A stretch of 64,000 nucleotides of DNA, from contig NZ_CP043476.1 of the NCBI RefSeq assembly GCF_009769165.1, positions 930,001 through 994,000 of the forward strand, given 5' to 3'. Of the stretch, positions 1 to 12,065 are shown piece by piece (position 1 is the first letter of the stretch; every line of letters starts with the position of its first letter). This DNA comes from Xanthomonas hyacinthi. Lineage in GTDB: Bacteria; Pseudomonadota; Gammaproteobacteria; Xanthomonadales; Xanthomonadaceae. The notes under the pieces were generated by a model, which saw only the letters and a program-made list of their open reading frames with translations, was not told the origin of the DNA and ran no database searches. Made by a program: the position numbers and the translations under genes.

Positions 1-2
1 GC

Positions 3-299
3 GACGCCGCCGGCTACAAGGGCCCGCTGTACGAATGCACGTTCTACGGCAACAAGGAGGCCGGGCAGAAATTCTGGTCGATGCTGCAGCGTGGCAGCAG
101 CCAGCCGTGGCAGCTCACGCTGAAGGAGCTGACCGGCAACGACACGCTCGACGCCGCCCCGCTGCTGGAATACTTCGCACCGATGCAGGAGTGGCTCAAG
201 CAGCAGAACCAGGGGCAGATGTGCGGCTGGGAGGCGCCCAAGGCGGTGCAGGAAACGGCGGCAGCCGCGCCCCCCACCCCGGCGCCGAAGCCGCAGTAA
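3..299 (+). CDS. M2-family (ACE-like) dipeptidyl carboxypeptidase, C-terminal end only
   Basis: The gene enters from before the window, so only the last 98 codons are present. The tail contains KEAGQKFW, GSSQPW, LLEYFAP and a WLKQQN segment. These match the C-terminal helices of angiotensin-converting-enzyme-like zinc peptidases, which trim dipeptides from peptide C-termini. The zinc-binding HExxH region lies outside the window and cannot be checked. The protein ends in a short Pro/Ala-rich tail (PPTPAPKPQ). It runs towards the minus-strand acetyltransferase gene with only 30 bases between the stop codons and no obvious terminator. Family assignment is from memory of the conserved tail. Confidence 0.8.
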   Translation, partial: DAAGYKGPLYECTFYGNKEAGQKFWSMLQRGSSQPWQLTLKELTGNDTLDAAPLLEYFAPMQEWLKQQNQGQMCGWEAPKAVQETAAAAPPTPAPKPQ

Positions 300-329
300 G
301 CGCCGCGGCGCGGCGGCCTGGCCACCGAC

Positions 330-860
330 TCACTCGTCGGCCAGCCGCGCCCAGCGCTCGTGGTCGCGCCACACCCCGCCGATGCGTAGATAGCGTGGCG
401 AATAGCCTTCGCGGCGGAAGCCGGCGCGCTGCACCAGCGCCAGCGAGCGCGTGTTGTCCGGTTGGATATTGGCCTCCACGCGATGCAGGCCCAGTTCGGA
501 GAACGCGTAGGCCACGCACAGCCGCAACGCGTGGGTCATCAGCCCGCGGCCTTCGCAGCCGGCCATCGCGTGGTAGCCCAGGTAGGCGCTCTGGAAGCAG
601 CCGCCGACCACCTGGCTGAAGGTGAACAGGCCGGCGACCTCGCCGCTGTCGCGCGCGCGCGCCAGCAGCGCGACGTTGCTGCCATCCAGGGTCTGCGCGT
701 GCCAGGCGTTGAAGCCGGGCACGTCGGTGAACGGATACGCCCACGGATGATGCAGCGCGGTGCTGGCGCGGTGCGCCTGGATCAGGGCGAGCCCATCGCG
801 GCGCCGCACCCGCGCCAGCGACACGGCGGCATCGGCGGCCTGGCTCGCGCTCTGGCCCAT
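330..860 (-). CDS. GNAT N-acetyltransferase, RimJ/RimL type
   Basis: A 176-residue protein of the size of ribosomal-protein N-acetyltransferases. The C-terminal half has the acetyl-CoA binding region CEGRGLMTHAL (R/Q-x-x-G-x-G/A type loop). It is followed by the family hallmark LHRVEANIQPDNTRSLALV and then AGFRREGY. RimJ/RimL proteins acetylate N-terminal residues of ribosomal proteins or other small amine substrates; the substrate here is unknown. It starts 4 bases after the stop of the upstream 137-residue gene, so the two are almost certainly cotranscribed, perhaps with the MFS gene further upstream. Confidence 0.85.
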   Translation of the reverse strand: MGQSASQAADAAVSLARVRRRDGLALIQAHRASTALHHPWAYPFTDVPGFNAWHAQTLDGSNVALLARARDSGEVAGLFTFSQVVGGCFQSAYLGYHAMAGCEGRGLMTHALRLCVAYAFSELGLHRVEANIQPDNTRSLALVQRAGFRREGYSPRYLRIGGVWRDHERWARLADE

Positions 861-864
861 GCCC

Positions 865-1278
865 TCAGCCCGGCAGCGCCGTGCTGGCGCCGCGCTGCAT
901 GGCCTGCGCGTGGCGGTCCTTGAACTCGTCGAAGCTCAGCCCCTGCGCCTGCGCATCGGCCTGCGCGGCGTCCTTCAGCGCATCCGAATACACCAGCCGC
1001 ACCGGCGTGCCGGCACGCTCGTGCAGCTCCGCCGCCTGCATGATCAGCGACAGCACCTGCGCGGCGCTCTCGCTGTGTCCGGCGATGCGCCCGTCCATGC
1101 CCAATACCCACTCGCCGTCGCGGCGCACGATGCCGGCCAGCAGCATGCGCTGCTGATCGCGCAGCTCCGCGTGCGGTTCGATCGCGGTGGCCGCAGCGGC
1201 GGCGGCCTCGCTGCGGTGGCGCAGGCGTTCGGCAAGCTTCTTGCGCACGTCGCGGCGCTGCTTGGACTGGATGGACAT
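865..1278 (-). CDS. Conserved hypothetical protein, 137 residues
   Basis: I do not recognise a family. The N-terminus is strongly basic (QSKQRRDVRKKLAERLRHR) and is followed by an Ala-rich stretch. The middle has a small beta-like region (EWVLGMDGRIAGHSESAAQ) and the C-terminus is charged. There is no signal peptide or membrane segment, so it is probably cytosolic. A GAGG-like ribosome binding site (TTGAGGAAAC) precedes the ATG. It sits between an MFS pump gene (52-base gap) and the acetyltransferase gene (4-base gap) on the same strand, suggesting one transcript. Codon use is like that of its neighbours. Confidence 0.75.
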   Translation of the reverse strand: MSIQSKQRRDVRKKLAERLRHRSEAAAAAATAIEPHAELRDQQRMLLAGIVRRDGEWVLGMDGRIAGHSESAAQVLSLIMQAAELHERAGTPVRLVYSDALKDAAQADAQAQGLSFDEFKDRHAQAMQRGASTALPG

Positions 1279-1330
1279 GCGGTTTCCTCAACGGTGACCC
1301 GACGACGATAGCCCAACCGCGGCATCGGCG

Positions 1331-2581
1331 TCACACCAGATCGGCCGGCTCCAGCTGCGGCACCTGCGTGCCCTGCCGCGGCAGGCGTCTGCCGCTGCGC
1401 CGCTCCCAGCGCCAGAAGCCCCAGCCGATCAGGAAGAACGCGCCCGAACCCAGCGCCAGATGCATCGGCCGGCCGCTGAGCAGCGGCGACAGCACCCCGG
1501 CCACCACGGTGTTGAGCATCAGTTGGGTGAAGGCCTGCAGCGACGAGGCCAGACCGCGCTGGCGCGGGTACATGTCCAGCACCGCCAGCGCCAGGACCGG
1601 GAAGATCAGCGCCATGCCCAGGCCGGCCACGAAGATCGGCAGCACCGCCCACGGTAGCGCGATCTGCGCTGCGATCGCGGTATAGCCGATGTTGCCGACC
1701 ATCGACACGCCGCAGCAGATGAAGCCGATGCGCACCTGCCGCATCGACCCGATGCGCCCGGCCATGCGCCCGGACAGGAACGAGCCCAGGGTCATGCCGC
1801 CGATGGTCGGAATGAACAGCCAGGCGAAATCGCGCTCGGTCCGGTGCAGCAGGTCGATGATGAACACCGGCGCCGAGGCGATGTACAGGAACACGCCGGC
1901 GAAGTTGAACGCGGCGGCGGCGGCCAGGCGCTGGAAGCGCGCGTTGAACGCGATGGCGATGTAGTCGCGCAGCAGCGTGCGCGGCGCCAGCGGCGTGCGC
2001 GCCTGCAGCGGATGCGTCTCCGGCATCCAGCGCAGCGTGGCCACCAGCAACAGCAGCGAGAACCCGACCAGGAACCAGAAGATCATCGGCCAGCCGGCGC
2101 CGGTGGCCAGGATCCAGCCGCCGATGATCGGCGCGATCGCCGGGGCGATGCCGAAGATCATCGACACCTGGCTCATCAGCCGCTGCGCGTCGTGGCCCTG
2201 GTACAGGTCGCGGATCACTGCGCGGCCGACGATCATGCCCATGCCTGCGGAAACCCCCTGCAGCGCGCGGAACGCCAGCAGCGTGCCCAGATCGCGCGAC
2301 AGCGCGCAGCCGGCCGAGGCCAGCACGAACACCACCAGCCCGCCGACGATCACCCGCCTGCGGCCCCAGGCGTCGGACAGCGGCCCGTGCGCCAGGCCCA
2401 TCAGCGCGTAGGCCAGCAGGTATACGCTGACCGTCTGCTGGATCGCCACCGGATCGGCGCGCAGGCGCTGCGCCAGCTGCGGGAACGCCGGGAAGATGGT
2501 GTCGATCGAGAACGGGCCGAACATCGCCAGCCCGGCCAGCAGCAGTGCCAGGCGGCGGATCGGGATGGTCGGGAGCGTCAT
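1331..2581 (-). CDS. MFS drug efflux transporter, Bcr/CflA type
   Basis: A 416-residue, strongly hydrophobic protein with about 12 membrane segments. Early on it has FSIDTIFPAFPQLAQRL, the first-helix region typical of Bcr/CflA multidrug exporters. It is followed by the MFS loop 2-3 signature GPLSDAWGRRRVIVGGL. GRAVIRDLYQG and GIAPAIAPIIGGWI match the family's helix 4-5 region. It probably exports small toxic compounds by proton antiport at the inner membrane. The C-terminus has a short basic and proline-bearing tail. It is the first gene of a possible three-gene minus-strand unit with the two genes downstream, and it points away from gcvP. Confidence 0.88.
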   Translation of the reverse strand: MTLPTIPIRRLALLLAGLAMFGPFSIDTIFPAFPQLAQRLRADPVAIQQTVSVYLLAYALMGLAHGPLSDAWGRRRVIVGGLVVFVLASAGCALSRDLGTLLAFRALQGVSAGMGMIVGRAVIRDLYQGHDAQRLMSQVSMIFGIAPAIAPIIGGWILATGAGWPMIFWFLVGFSLLLLVATLRWMPETHPLQARTPLAPRTLLRDYIAIAFNARFQRLAAAAAFNFAGVFLYIASAPVFIIDLLHRTERDFAWLFIPTIGGMTLGSFLSGRMAGRIGSMRQVRIGFICCGVSMVGNIGYTAIAAQIALPWAVLPIFVAGLGMALIFPVLALAVLDMYPRQRGLASSLQAFTQLMLNTVVAGVLSPLLSGRPMHLALGSGAFFLIGWGFWRWERRSGRRLPRQGTQVPQLEPADLV

Positions 2582-2822
2582 GCGCAGGATCCTGGAAGGC
2601 CGGCCGCACGCAGCCCGGCAGCGGGCGAACGCGCGACGACACCGTGCGCAAGGGACGCAACGATGGAAAGAGGGAAGGCCGCCATGATACCCCCTGGCCG
2701 ATGCCGCGTTAAGCGCCGCGCCGCCCAGTCACGCCGCGGTCGGGACGCCGGCCTCCATGTTCAGCCGCGCCAGGCCCCGCCCGACATACCCCGCGCGGCG
2801 CCGTGAGCGCCACCGGCCACGC

Positions 2823-2828
2823 TATAAT
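2823..2828 (+). promoter_or_regulatory. Candidate -10 box for the gcvP leader
   Basis: A perfect TATAAT lies 13 bases before the first conserved bases of the glycine riboswitch, the expected place for a sigma-70 -10 element. No good -35 match is seen about 17 bases upstream, so the promoter may depend on an activator or on extended contacts. Confidence 0.55.
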
Positions 2829-2840
2829 CGCCGGGCAGCA

Positions 2841-3016
2841 TGGTGGGAGAAGCGGGGCGACCCGCTGCCGAAGGCGCAAACGCCCGTAATCGCTCAGGCC
2901 CGATACCACCCGCACCAAGACTCTGGAGAGACCGGTCCAACCCGGCGCCGAAGGGGCACGAAGCGCAGCGCATCCCGCCACCGCTTCCAAACTCTCAGGC
3001 AAAAGGACAGAGGGGC
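2841..3016 (+). promoter_or_regulatory. Tandem glycine riboswitch (two aptamers) upstream of gcvP
   Basis: Two glycine aptamers sit in series. The first (about 2841-2917) has the GGGAGA start, GCCGAAGGCGCAA and GCTCAGGC core. The second (about 2920-3016) has ACTCTGGAGAG, CGCCGAAGGGGCA and the classical AAACTCTCAGGCAAAAGGAC followed by AGAGGGG. This order and spacing is that of the gcvT-type tandem glycine riboswitch, which switches on glycine cleavage genes when glycine is abundant. It lies 105 bases before the gcvP ATG in the same orientation. The open reading frame of gcvP extends upstream through it, but that extension is not coding. Confidence 0.93.
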
Positions 3017-3019
3017 ACT

Positions 3020-3039
3020 GGGAAGACCCGCGGCTTCCC
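3020..3039 (+). promoter_or_regulatory. Hairpin after the glycine riboswitch, possible expression platform
   Basis: GGGAAG (3020-3025) can pair with CTTCCC (3034-3039) around an 8-base loop, starting 4 bases after the second aptamer. No U-run follows and it lies about 80 bases before the start codon. It may act in readout of glycine binding, but whether control is at transcription or translation is not clear. Confidence 0.35.
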
Positions 3040-3121
3040 GTCGGTCGTGTCCGCCACTGCGGCCGCCGGCGGCGTCCGCGCGTCACCCGCCCTTCGTGCC
3101 CTCCTCTGCCGGACGACCGCC

Positions 3122-6013
<2,892 letters not shown>

Positions 6014-6044
6014 GCCCGCCGTTTGCGTCCGCCGCACATCGCCA

Positions 6045-6079
6045 CGCCAGCCCCGCACGCCGGGTCTGGCGTTTTTTTT
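6045..6079 (+). terminator. Rho-independent terminator after gcvP
   Basis: CGCCAG (6045-6050) pairs with CTGGCG (6066-6071), with extra CCC/GGG pairing inside, followed directly by eight T residues (6072-6079). It serves gcvP only; no A-run precedes it to serve the convergent gene. Confidence 0.9.
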
Positions 6080-6147
6080 GCGGGCCGGCGCTGCGCCATG
6101 GCGATGCCGGCGCGAACGCGGCACGCGCCGCGCCCGGCCGCGCGCCC

Positions 6148-7623
6148 TCAACCCGGCGCAGCGACGCCCTGCGCATCCGCCGCCGCATCCAGCGCATGCG
6201 CGCAGCAATTGCGGCCATTGCGCTTGGCGCGGTACAGCGCGGCGTCGGCGTGGTGCAGCAGATCGATCGCCGCCTCGGCGCTGGCCGGGTGGGTGGCGAT
6301 GCCGATGCTGACCGTGACCACGCCCAGCGGGCTGGCCGGGTGCGGGATCTGCCGCTGTTCGATGGCCGCCAGCAGGCGCTGCGCGATCGCGTATGCGGCG
6401 TCGGCCACGGTGTCCGGCAGCACCACCGCGAATTCCTCGCCGCCGTAGCGCGCCACCGTGGCGGTCTGCGCGGGCAAGGCCTCGGCCAGCGCGGTGGCCA
6501 CCTCCACCAGGCAGGCGTCGCCGCGCACATGGCCGTGGCTGTCGTTGAACTGCTTGAAGAAATCGATGTCGATCATCAGCAGCGAACAGTCCAGGCCGCC
6601 GTCCAGGGCGCGCAGCCGCGCCGCCAGGCCGACCCGGTTGGCGATGCCGGTCAACGGATCGCGCGCCACCTGCTGCTGCAGGCGGCGCGTGCCCAGGCGG
6701 CTCAGCCGCTGGATTTCCAAGTGCTCGCTGTGCAGCAACGCCACGTGCACCCCGTACACCACCACCGCCGCGGTGGCCGCGGCCATGCCCCAGAAGAAGC
6801 TCACCCGCGACACGCTGATCGCCAGTAACAGCACCGCCAGCGAGAACGCGATCGGCGCGAACGCGGCGATCAGCTCGGCGCCGCGCAGGCTTGGCCGCGC
6901 GCAGCGCAGCCAGCGGCCGCGCGGCAGCGACGCCACCAGCACCAACGCCGCGCTGGGCAGATCGATCAGCAACCCGCCCCACCATGGCAGCCCACCCAGT
7001 TCGATGCGGTTGTACAGCGCCGCCACCGCAGCGTTGACCCACAGATAGGCGCTGGCGCTGAGATAGAAGTGGCGGCGGCTGCAGCCGCCGGCGCCGAGCA
7101 GGCGCAGCGTGGCCATCGACGCGAGCAGCAGGCCCATCGCGTCGGCGTGATTGATGATCAGGTTGACGTCGGGTTCGGAAAAACCGTTGCTGGACGACAG
7201 CGCCAGGTCGATCAGCAGAAACAGCAGGCCGGCGCCGACCAGCGCCAGCAGCGCATCCAGCGCCACCACCAGCCGCGGCTGCGGCCGGTTGAACGAGCGC
7301 GCGATCAGGAACAGCGCCGGAATCATCGACGAGCCGGAAAACATCACCCCCAGCTGCAGCAGCAGCGGGCCGTGCTGCGGCAACAGCAGCGCCAGCAGGT
7401 TGCAGTCGGTCCACAGCATCTGCGCGCCGACCGCGTACGCCAGCAGCCGCCACGGCATCCGGTCCACCGCCGGCGCACGCCGCAACCGGCGCAGCACCGC
7501 CAGCACCGCCACGGCCTGCACCGCCAGGCCGCACCATTGCGCCGCAGGCGTACCGGTGCCGCCCGCCTGTGCGACCAGCGCATGGGCGATCACCAATCCG
7601 ATGACCACGATAGGCAAGAACAC
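6148..7623 (-). CDS. Membrane-bound GGDEF diguanylate cyclase
   Basis: The proposed product is 491 residues. The N-terminal ~310 residues hold about eight hydrophobic helices, and the C-terminal ~170 residues form a GGDEF domain with DPLTGIANR, DIDFFKQFND and the catalytic GGEEF at residues 394-398. It should make cyclic di-GMP from two GTP. The position of the usual inhibitory RxxD I-site, nine residues before GGEEF, reads AQTA, so product inhibition at that site is likely absent. The start chosen is a GTG (VFLPIVVIG) with GGAG about ten bases upstream. An ATG 87 codons further upstream would only add an Ala/Arg-rich segment. It converges on gcvP and diverges from katE. Confidence 0.85.
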   Translation of the reverse strand: MFLPIVVIGLVIAHALVAQAGGTGTPAAQWCGLAVQAVAVLAVLRRLRRAPAVDRMPWRLLAYAVGAQMLWTDCNLLALLLPQHGPLLLQLGVMFSGSSMIPALFLIARSFNRPQPRLVVALDALLALVGAGLLFLLIDLALSSSNGFSEPDVNLIINHADAMGLLLASMATLRLLGAGGCSRRHFYLSASAYLWVNAAVAALYNRIELGGLPWWGGLLIDLPSAALVLVASLPRGRWLRCARPSLRGAELIAAFAPIAFSLAVLLLAISVSRVSFFWGMAAATAAVVVYGVHVALLHSEHLEIQRLSRLGTRRLQQQVARDPLTGIANRVGLAARLRALDGGLDCSLLMIDIDFFKQFNDSHGHVRGDACLVEVATALAEALPAQTATVARYGGEEFAVVLPDTVADAAYAIAQRLLAAIEQRQIPHPASPLGVVTVSIGIATHPASAEAAIDLLHHADAALYRAKRNGRNCCAHALDAAADAQGVAAPG

Positions 7624-8105
7624 GTTCGGTCTCCGTCGCACGCCACGCCGCACCGCATCGGCCGCTGCCGCTGCGCGCTCCCCACGCTCGCAGCCCCTGC
7701 GAAGGATCGATGCGCAACGCACTATCGGCCCCGCGGCGCCGTCCTGTAGCCCCAGCTTAGCGGCAATGCCTGCGCGTGGCGGCGCTGCGGCGGCGTTGCC
7801 GACGCCAGCCGCAGCAGGCACGACCGCGGTTCGCGGCGGAGGCCGGCTGGCTGCGACTATCAGCGGCAAGCAGCGCGCGGACACAGCGAACGCGCGCCGC
7901 GCGCGCCTTCCCGCTTTGTGCGATCTGCAGCGCCCGCCGCAACGCCGTCCTCACGCCATGCTCGGACAGGTTGCACGGACCGTTCACGCCGGCCGGCACA
8001 GCATCGGCCGGACGCCTCACACCCCTCTCCAAGCGCGCATCCTGCCGCCGTTCGCAGCGCGAATCCCTTCTGCCGTATCCGCCTCATCCCCCGGAGCGCT
8101 CATCC
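7624..8105. other. Divergent spacer between the GGDEF gene and katE
   Basis: About 480 bases without a convincing gene. Open frames here are Arg/Ala-rich and look like GC-driven artefacts. It must hold promoters for both flanking genes, but I see no clear -35/-10 pair, operator palindrome or repeat. Confidence 0.5.
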
Positions 8106-10208
8106 ATGGCCAGCCCTCGCAAGCCCAGCAAATCCAGCACGCCCGTCGACACCAGCGCCGTCGCCGACCAGCGCGGTCGCGGCGACGAACTGCACCAGCA
8201 CGCCGGCGGCACGCATCCGCCGCTGACCACCAACCAGGGCATCCCGATCGCCGACAACCAGAACTCGCTGCGCGCCACCCCGCGCGGACCGACGCTCCTG
8301 GAAGATTTCATCCTGCGCGAGAAGATCACCCACTTCGACCACGAACGCATCCCCGAGCGCATCGTGCACGCGCGCGGCAGCGCCGCGCACGGCTATTTCG
8401 AACTGACCGCCTCGCTGGCCAAGTACACCACCGCCAGGATCCTCACCGAGGTCGGGGTGAAGACGCCGGTGTTCACCCGCTTCTCCACCGTGGCCGGCGG
8501 CGCCGGCTCGGTGGACACGCCGCGCGACGTGCGCGGCTTCGCGGTCAAGTTCTATACCAAGGAGGGCAACTGGGACCTGGTCGGCAACAACATCCCGGTG
8601 TTCTTCATCCAGGACGCGATCAAGTTCCCGGACCTGATCCACGCGGTGAAGATGGAGCCGGACCGCGGCTTCCCGCAGGCGGCCAGCGCGCACGACACGT
8701 TCTGGGACTTCATCTCGCTGACCCCCGAATCGCTGCACATGATCATGTGGGCGATGAGCGACCGCACCATTCCGCGCTCGCTGCGCATGATCGAAGGCTT
8801 CGGCATCCACAGCTTCCGCCTGCTCGACGGCAACGGCAACAGCACCTTCGTCAAGTTCCACTGGCGGCCCAAGCTCGGCCTGCAGTCCACGGTCTGGGAC
8901 GAGGCGGTGAAGCTGGCCGGCGCCGATCCGGATTTCCATCGCCGCGATCTGTTCGAGGCGATCCAGCAAGGCGATTTCCCGGAATGGGAGCTGGGCGTGC
9001 AGCTGTTCACCGAAGAAGAGGCCGACAAATTCCCGTTCGACCATCTGGATTCGACCAAGCTGATCCCGGAGGAACTGGTGCCGCTGCAGATGGTCGGGCG
9101 CATGGTGCTGGACCGCTGGCCGGACAACTTCTTCGCCGAGACCGAGCAGGTGGCGTATTGCCCGGCCAACATCGCGCCCGGCATCGACTTCTCCAACGAT
9201 CCGCTGCTGCAGGGCCGCCTGTTCTCCTACCTGGACACCCAGCTCAGCCGCCTGGGCGGGCCGAACTTCCACCAGATCCCGATCAACGCGCCGAAGTGCC
9301 CGTTCGCCAACCTGCAGCGCGACGGGCACATGCAGATGGGCGTGCCCAGGGGCCGCGTCGCCTACGAGCCCAGCTCGCTGCAGGACGACACTCCGCGCGA
9401 GCGCGCGCGCGGCTTCCCCAGCCACGCCACGCCGAGCGAGGATGGCGGCAAGGGCCGCGTGCGCGCGGCGAGCTTCGCCGACCACTACAGCCAGGCACGC
9501 ATGTTCTTCCGCAGCCAGAGCAAGCCGGAGCAGGCGCATCTCGCCTCGGCGCTGGTGTTCGAACTGTCCAAGGTGGAGACCGCGCATGTGCGTGCGGCGG
9601 TGGTCGGGCACCTGCGCCACATCGATCCGGCGCTGGCGCAGCGCGTGGCCGACGGCCTGGGCCTGGAGGCGTTGCCGCCGGCGCCGCCGGCCGCGCTGCC
9701 GCCGCAGGACCTGCCGCCGTCGCCGGCGCTGCAACTGATCGGCAAGATGAAGCACACCTTGCAGGGGCGCGCGATCGGCATCCTGGTCCACGACGGGTCC
9801 GACGCGGCGACGGTGAAGGCCCTGCAGAAGGCCGCGCGCGACGCCGGCGCCACGGTCAAGATCGTGGCGCCGAAGCTGGGCGGGGCCACGCTCAGCGACG
9901 GCAAGAAGCTGGCCGCGGACGGGCAGCTGGCCGGCACCCCGTCGTTCGTGTTCGACGCGGTGGCGGTGGTGCTGTCGGCCGCGGCCGGCAAGCAGCTGAG
10001 CAGGGAGGCGGCGGCGGTCGATTTCGTCGGCAACGCCTTCGCGCATCTGAAGGCGATCGCCGCCGATGCCGGGGCGCAGCCGCTGCTGAAGGCCGGCAAT
10101 GTGGTCAAGGACGCCGGCGTGCTCGATGCCGGCAACGGCAAGGGCTTCATCGCGGCGGCCAAGACCCGCCAGTGGGACCGCGAACCGAAGCTGCGCATGC
10201 TTGCCTGA
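8106..10208 (+). CDS. katE: Large-subunit (clade 2) catalase HPII
   Basis: A 700-residue protein of the HPII size class. It begins with a Ser/Lys-rich leader. The catalase core then shows [14 protein letters not shown] (distal His), [27 protein letters not shown] and [11 protein letters not shown]. The proximal haem segment is [17 protein letters not shown]. The C-terminal ~150 residues form the extra DJ-1/PfpI-like domain ([11 protein letters not shown]) found only in large catalases. It detoxifies hydrogen peroxide in the cytosol. The start is the ATG giving [10 protein letters not shown]; a longer frame upstream has no family resemblance. A hairpin terminator follows 28 bases after the stop. 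Confidence 0.96.
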   Translation: MASPRKPSKSSTPVDTSAVADQRGRGDELHQHAGGTHPPLTTNQGIPIADNQNSLRATPRGPTLLEDFILREKITHFDHERIPERIVHARGSAAHGYFELTASLAKYTTARILTEVGVKTPVFTRFSTVAGGAGSVDTPRDVRGFAVKFYTKEGNWDLVGNNIPVFFIQDAIKFPDLIHAVKMEPDRGFPQAASAHDTFWDFISLTPESLHMIMWAMSDRTIPRSLRMIEGFGIHSFRLLDGNGNSTFVKFHWRPKLGLQSTVWDEAVKLAGADPDFHRRDLFEAIQQGDFPEWELGVQLFTEEEADKFPFDHLDSTKLIPEELVPLQMVGRMVLDRWPDNFFAETEQVAYCPANIAPGIDFSNDPLLQGRLFSYLDTQLSRLGGPNFHQIPINAPKCPFANLQRDGHMQMGVPRGRVAYEPSSLQDDTPRERARGFPSHATPSEDGGKGRVRAASFADHYSQARMFFRSQSKPEQAHLASALVFELSKVETAHVRAAVVGHLRHIDPALAQRVADGLGLEALPPAPPAALPPQDLPPSPALQLIGKMKHTLQGRAIGILVHDGSDAATVKALQKAARDAGATVKIVAPKLGGATLSDGKKLAADGQLAGTPSFVFDAVAVVLSAAAGKQLSREAAAVDFVGNAFAHLKAIAADAGAQPLLKAGNVVKDAGVLDAGNGKGFIAAAKTRQWDREPKLRMLA

Positions 10209-10236
10209 GCCTGCGCCGCGCGGCATGCCTGCCCGA

Positions 10237-10266
10237 CCGCACCATGCGCCCGCATGGCGCGGTTTT
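10237..10266 (+). terminator. Rho-independent terminator after katE
   Basis: CCGC-A-CCATGC (10237-10247) pairs with GCATGG-C-GCGG (10252-10262) around the tetraloop GCCC, followed by TTTT. One A/C mismatch interrupts a 10-pair stem. Confidence 0.8.
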
Positions 10267-10440
10267 CGTTTGCGACGGCGGCGGCGCCAGGTCGCGGCAC
10301 GGGGGCCCGGCGGGGGCTGCCGGGTCCCGCCGGCCGGCGAGTCGCCGCCCGTGCCGGGGCGGATGCGGACGCCGAACATCGCCCTGCCTAATTTTTCGCC
10401 ACGTCTCTTGACAGTCTTGTGGCATGCGGCCGCGACAGGC

Positions 10441-10486
10441 TTATCCACACCCTTATGCAGAAGTCATCCACACCCCGTGTGGACAA
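10441..10486. promoter_or_regulatory. Cluster of four DnaA-box-like 9-mers
   Basis: TTATCCACA (10441-10449) is a perfect DnaA box. TTATGCAGA (10453-10461) and TCATCCACA (10464-10472) each differ by one base. TGTGGACAA (10478-10486) is the complement of TTGTCCACA, again one mismatch. Four boxes within 46 bases in an AT-richer pocket of a GC-rich noncoding region is much denser than chance. No dnaA, dnaN or parAB gene is near, so this may be a DnaA-binding or titration site rather than the origin. Confidence 0.5.
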
Positions 10487-10620
10487 CGTCGGTGCCGGTG
10501 GCACCGCAGCCGCCGTAGCCCAACTGGTTGAAACATAAGCAAATGCACTTGACACCTCTTGACAAACGCGGATCCGCATCCGGGTCCGCTGCTGTCCCGC
10601 AACAAACCCGGGACAAAACT
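10487..10620. other. Noncoding AT-richer stretch with TTGACA motifs and inverted repeat
   Basis: TTGACA occurs at 10549-10554 and again at 10559-10564, ten bases apart, with a third copy upstream at 10408-10413. None has a convincing -10 box 16-18 bases on. TGTCCCG (10593-10599) and CGGGACA (10609-10615) form a perfect 7-base inverted repeat with a 9-base loop. Together with the DnaA-like boxes this looks like a protein-binding or small-RNA region, but no transcript boundaries can be assigned. Confidence 0.35.
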
Positions 10621-10761
10621 TATCCCGAGGCATGTCCGCTGCGCGCGCGGTTCCGCGTGCATGGCTGAATGCGCATTGCCCTGGCGTCGCTCGCCTCCTG
10701 CGCAGGCCGCTGGGTCGGCGCCGTCATGAGACGGACATGGCGGCGGGTCGGGGGGGTGCGG

Positions 10762-10851
10762 GCGCAGCCTCGTGCGCCCAACTCGGCGAGACGCTTCGCG
10801 CCCTACCCTCACCCCAACCCCTCTCCCGAGGGGAGAGGGGCTTACAGCCCC
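10762..10851. repeat. Palindromic intergenic repeat, copy A1
   Basis: CCCCTCTCCC (10818-10827) and GGGAGAGGGG (10831-10840) form a 10-base perfect hairpin, flanked by CCCTCACCCCAACC. About 40 bases to its left is GCGCAGCCTCGTGCGC (10762-10777). The same modules occur in opposite orientation at 38652-38731, so this is a dispersed REP-like element. Confidence 0.8.
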
Positions 10852-10901
10852 TTCGCGGGCAGGTGGCGCGCAGCGCCGATGAGGGTGCGGCGGCGCGCCA
10901 G

Positions 10902-12065
10902 TTACGGCGTCAGGATCACCTTGCGGCAGTCCTGTTCCTTCCTGTCGAAGATCGCGTAGCCGTCGGCGGCCTGCGCCAGGCGCAGGCGATGGGTGATGAT
11001 CTCGTTCGGCTTGAGCCGGCCTTCGCCGATGTGCCGCAGCAGCTCCGGCAGGAAGCGCTGCACGTGGGTCTGGCCCATCCTGAAGGTCAGCCCCTTGTCG
11101 AAGGCGTCGCCGAACAGGAAGCCGTGGATGAAGCCGGCATACACGCCGGGCACGCTGACCGTGCCGCCGCGGCGCGTGGCGGCGATGCACTGGCGCAGCG
11201 CGGTGCCGCTGCTGCCTTCCAGCTTCAGCGTGGCCATCACCGTTTCCACGCTGCTGCCCTTGGCCTCGAAGCCGACCGCATCGATGCTCGCGTCCACGCC
11301 GCGGCCGTCGGTCTGGCCGACGATGATGTCGGCCGGATCGTCGACCTGCTCGAAATTGAGCGGGATCGCGCCGTAGGTTTTCTGCGCGAAATCCAGCCGG
11401 TACGGATAACGATCGACCATGAAGATGCGCTCCGCGCCGAGCATGCGGCAGCACGCCGCGGTCATCAGCCCGACCGGCCCGGCGCCGAAGATCGCCACCG
11501 TGCTGCCCTGGCCGACGTCGGCGTTGCGCGCGGCCTGGTAGCCGGTGGGCAGGATGTCGGACAGGAACAGCACCTGCTCGTCGTGCAGCGCGTCCGGCAC
11601 CACCAGCGGGCCGACGTTGGCCTTGGGCACGCGTACGTATTCGGCCTGGCCGCCGGCCACGCCGCCGTACAGGTGGCTGTAGCCGAACAGCGCCGCCGGC
11701 GGACGGATGCCTTTCTGGTTGAGTGCAGCGCCCTTGCCGGTATTGGTGGTCTCGCAGGCGGCGTACTCGGTCAAGCGACAGTGGAAGCACTCGCCGCAGG
11801 CGATCACGAACGGGATCACCACGCGGTCGCCTTGCTTCACCCGGGTCACGCCGGGGCCGACCTCTTCGACCACGCCCATGAACTCGTGGCCGAGCACGTC
11901 GCCGCTGTGCAGTTCGGGAATCTTGCCGCGGTACAGGTGCAGGTCGGAGCCGCAGATCGCGGTGGCGGTGACCCGCAGCACGATGTCGTCGGCATCGATC
12001 AGGACCGGATCGGGAACGGTTTCCACGCGCACGTCTCTGGTGCCGTGATAGGTGAGGGCTTGCAT
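10902..12065 (-). CDS. Zinc-dependent alcohol dehydrogenase, formaldehyde-dehydrogenase-like
   Basis: A 387-residue medium-chain dehydrogenase. [12 protein letters not shown] and [13 protein letters not shown] supply catalytic zinc ligands. The structural zinc loop [15 protein letters not shown] has all four Cys. [12 protein letters not shown] is the NAD-binding glycine motif. The inserted segment before it ([11 protein letters not shown]) and FGDAFDKGL near the end match the glutathione-independent formaldehyde-dehydrogenase-like branch. The substrate is therefore a short-chain alcohol or aldehyde adduct, not provable here. The chosen ATG (MQALTYHG) has AGAGGAAC upstream. An upstream Arg-rich extension of the frame is rejected. 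Confidence 0.9.
   Translation of the reverse strand: MQALTYHGTRDVRVETVPDPVLIDADDIVLRVTATAICGSDLHLYRGKIPELHSGDVLGHEFMGVVEEVGPGVTRVKQGDRVVIPFVIACGECFHCRLTEYAACETTNTGKGAALNQKGIRPPAALFGYSHLYGGVAGGQAEYVRVPKANVGPLVVPDALHDEQVLFLSDILPTGYQAARNADVGQGSTVAIFGAGPVGLMTAACCRMLGAERIFMVDRYPYRLDFAQKTYGAIPLNFEQVDDPADIIVGQTDGRGVDASIDAVGFEAKGSSVETVMATLKLEGSSGTALRQCIAATRRGGTVSVPGVYAGFIHGFLFGDAFDKGLTFRMGQTHVQRFLPELLRHIGEGRLKPNEIITHRLRLAQAADGYAIFDRKEQDCRKVILTP

Noticed and set aside
2840..3121. 94-codon N-terminal extension of gcvP
   Set aside because: The stretch is the tandem glycine riboswitch; the known GcvP N-terminus begins at the ATG at 3122.
7776..8105. 110-codon N-terminal extension of katE
   Set aside because: Arg/Ala/Ser-rich sequence with no catalase similarity; MASPRKP at 8106 fits the family start.
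10441..10486. Chromosomal replication origin oriC
   Set aside because: DnaA-like boxes are present, but no dnaA, dnaN, rpmH, gidA or parAB gene and no clear AT-rich unwinding element is nearby.
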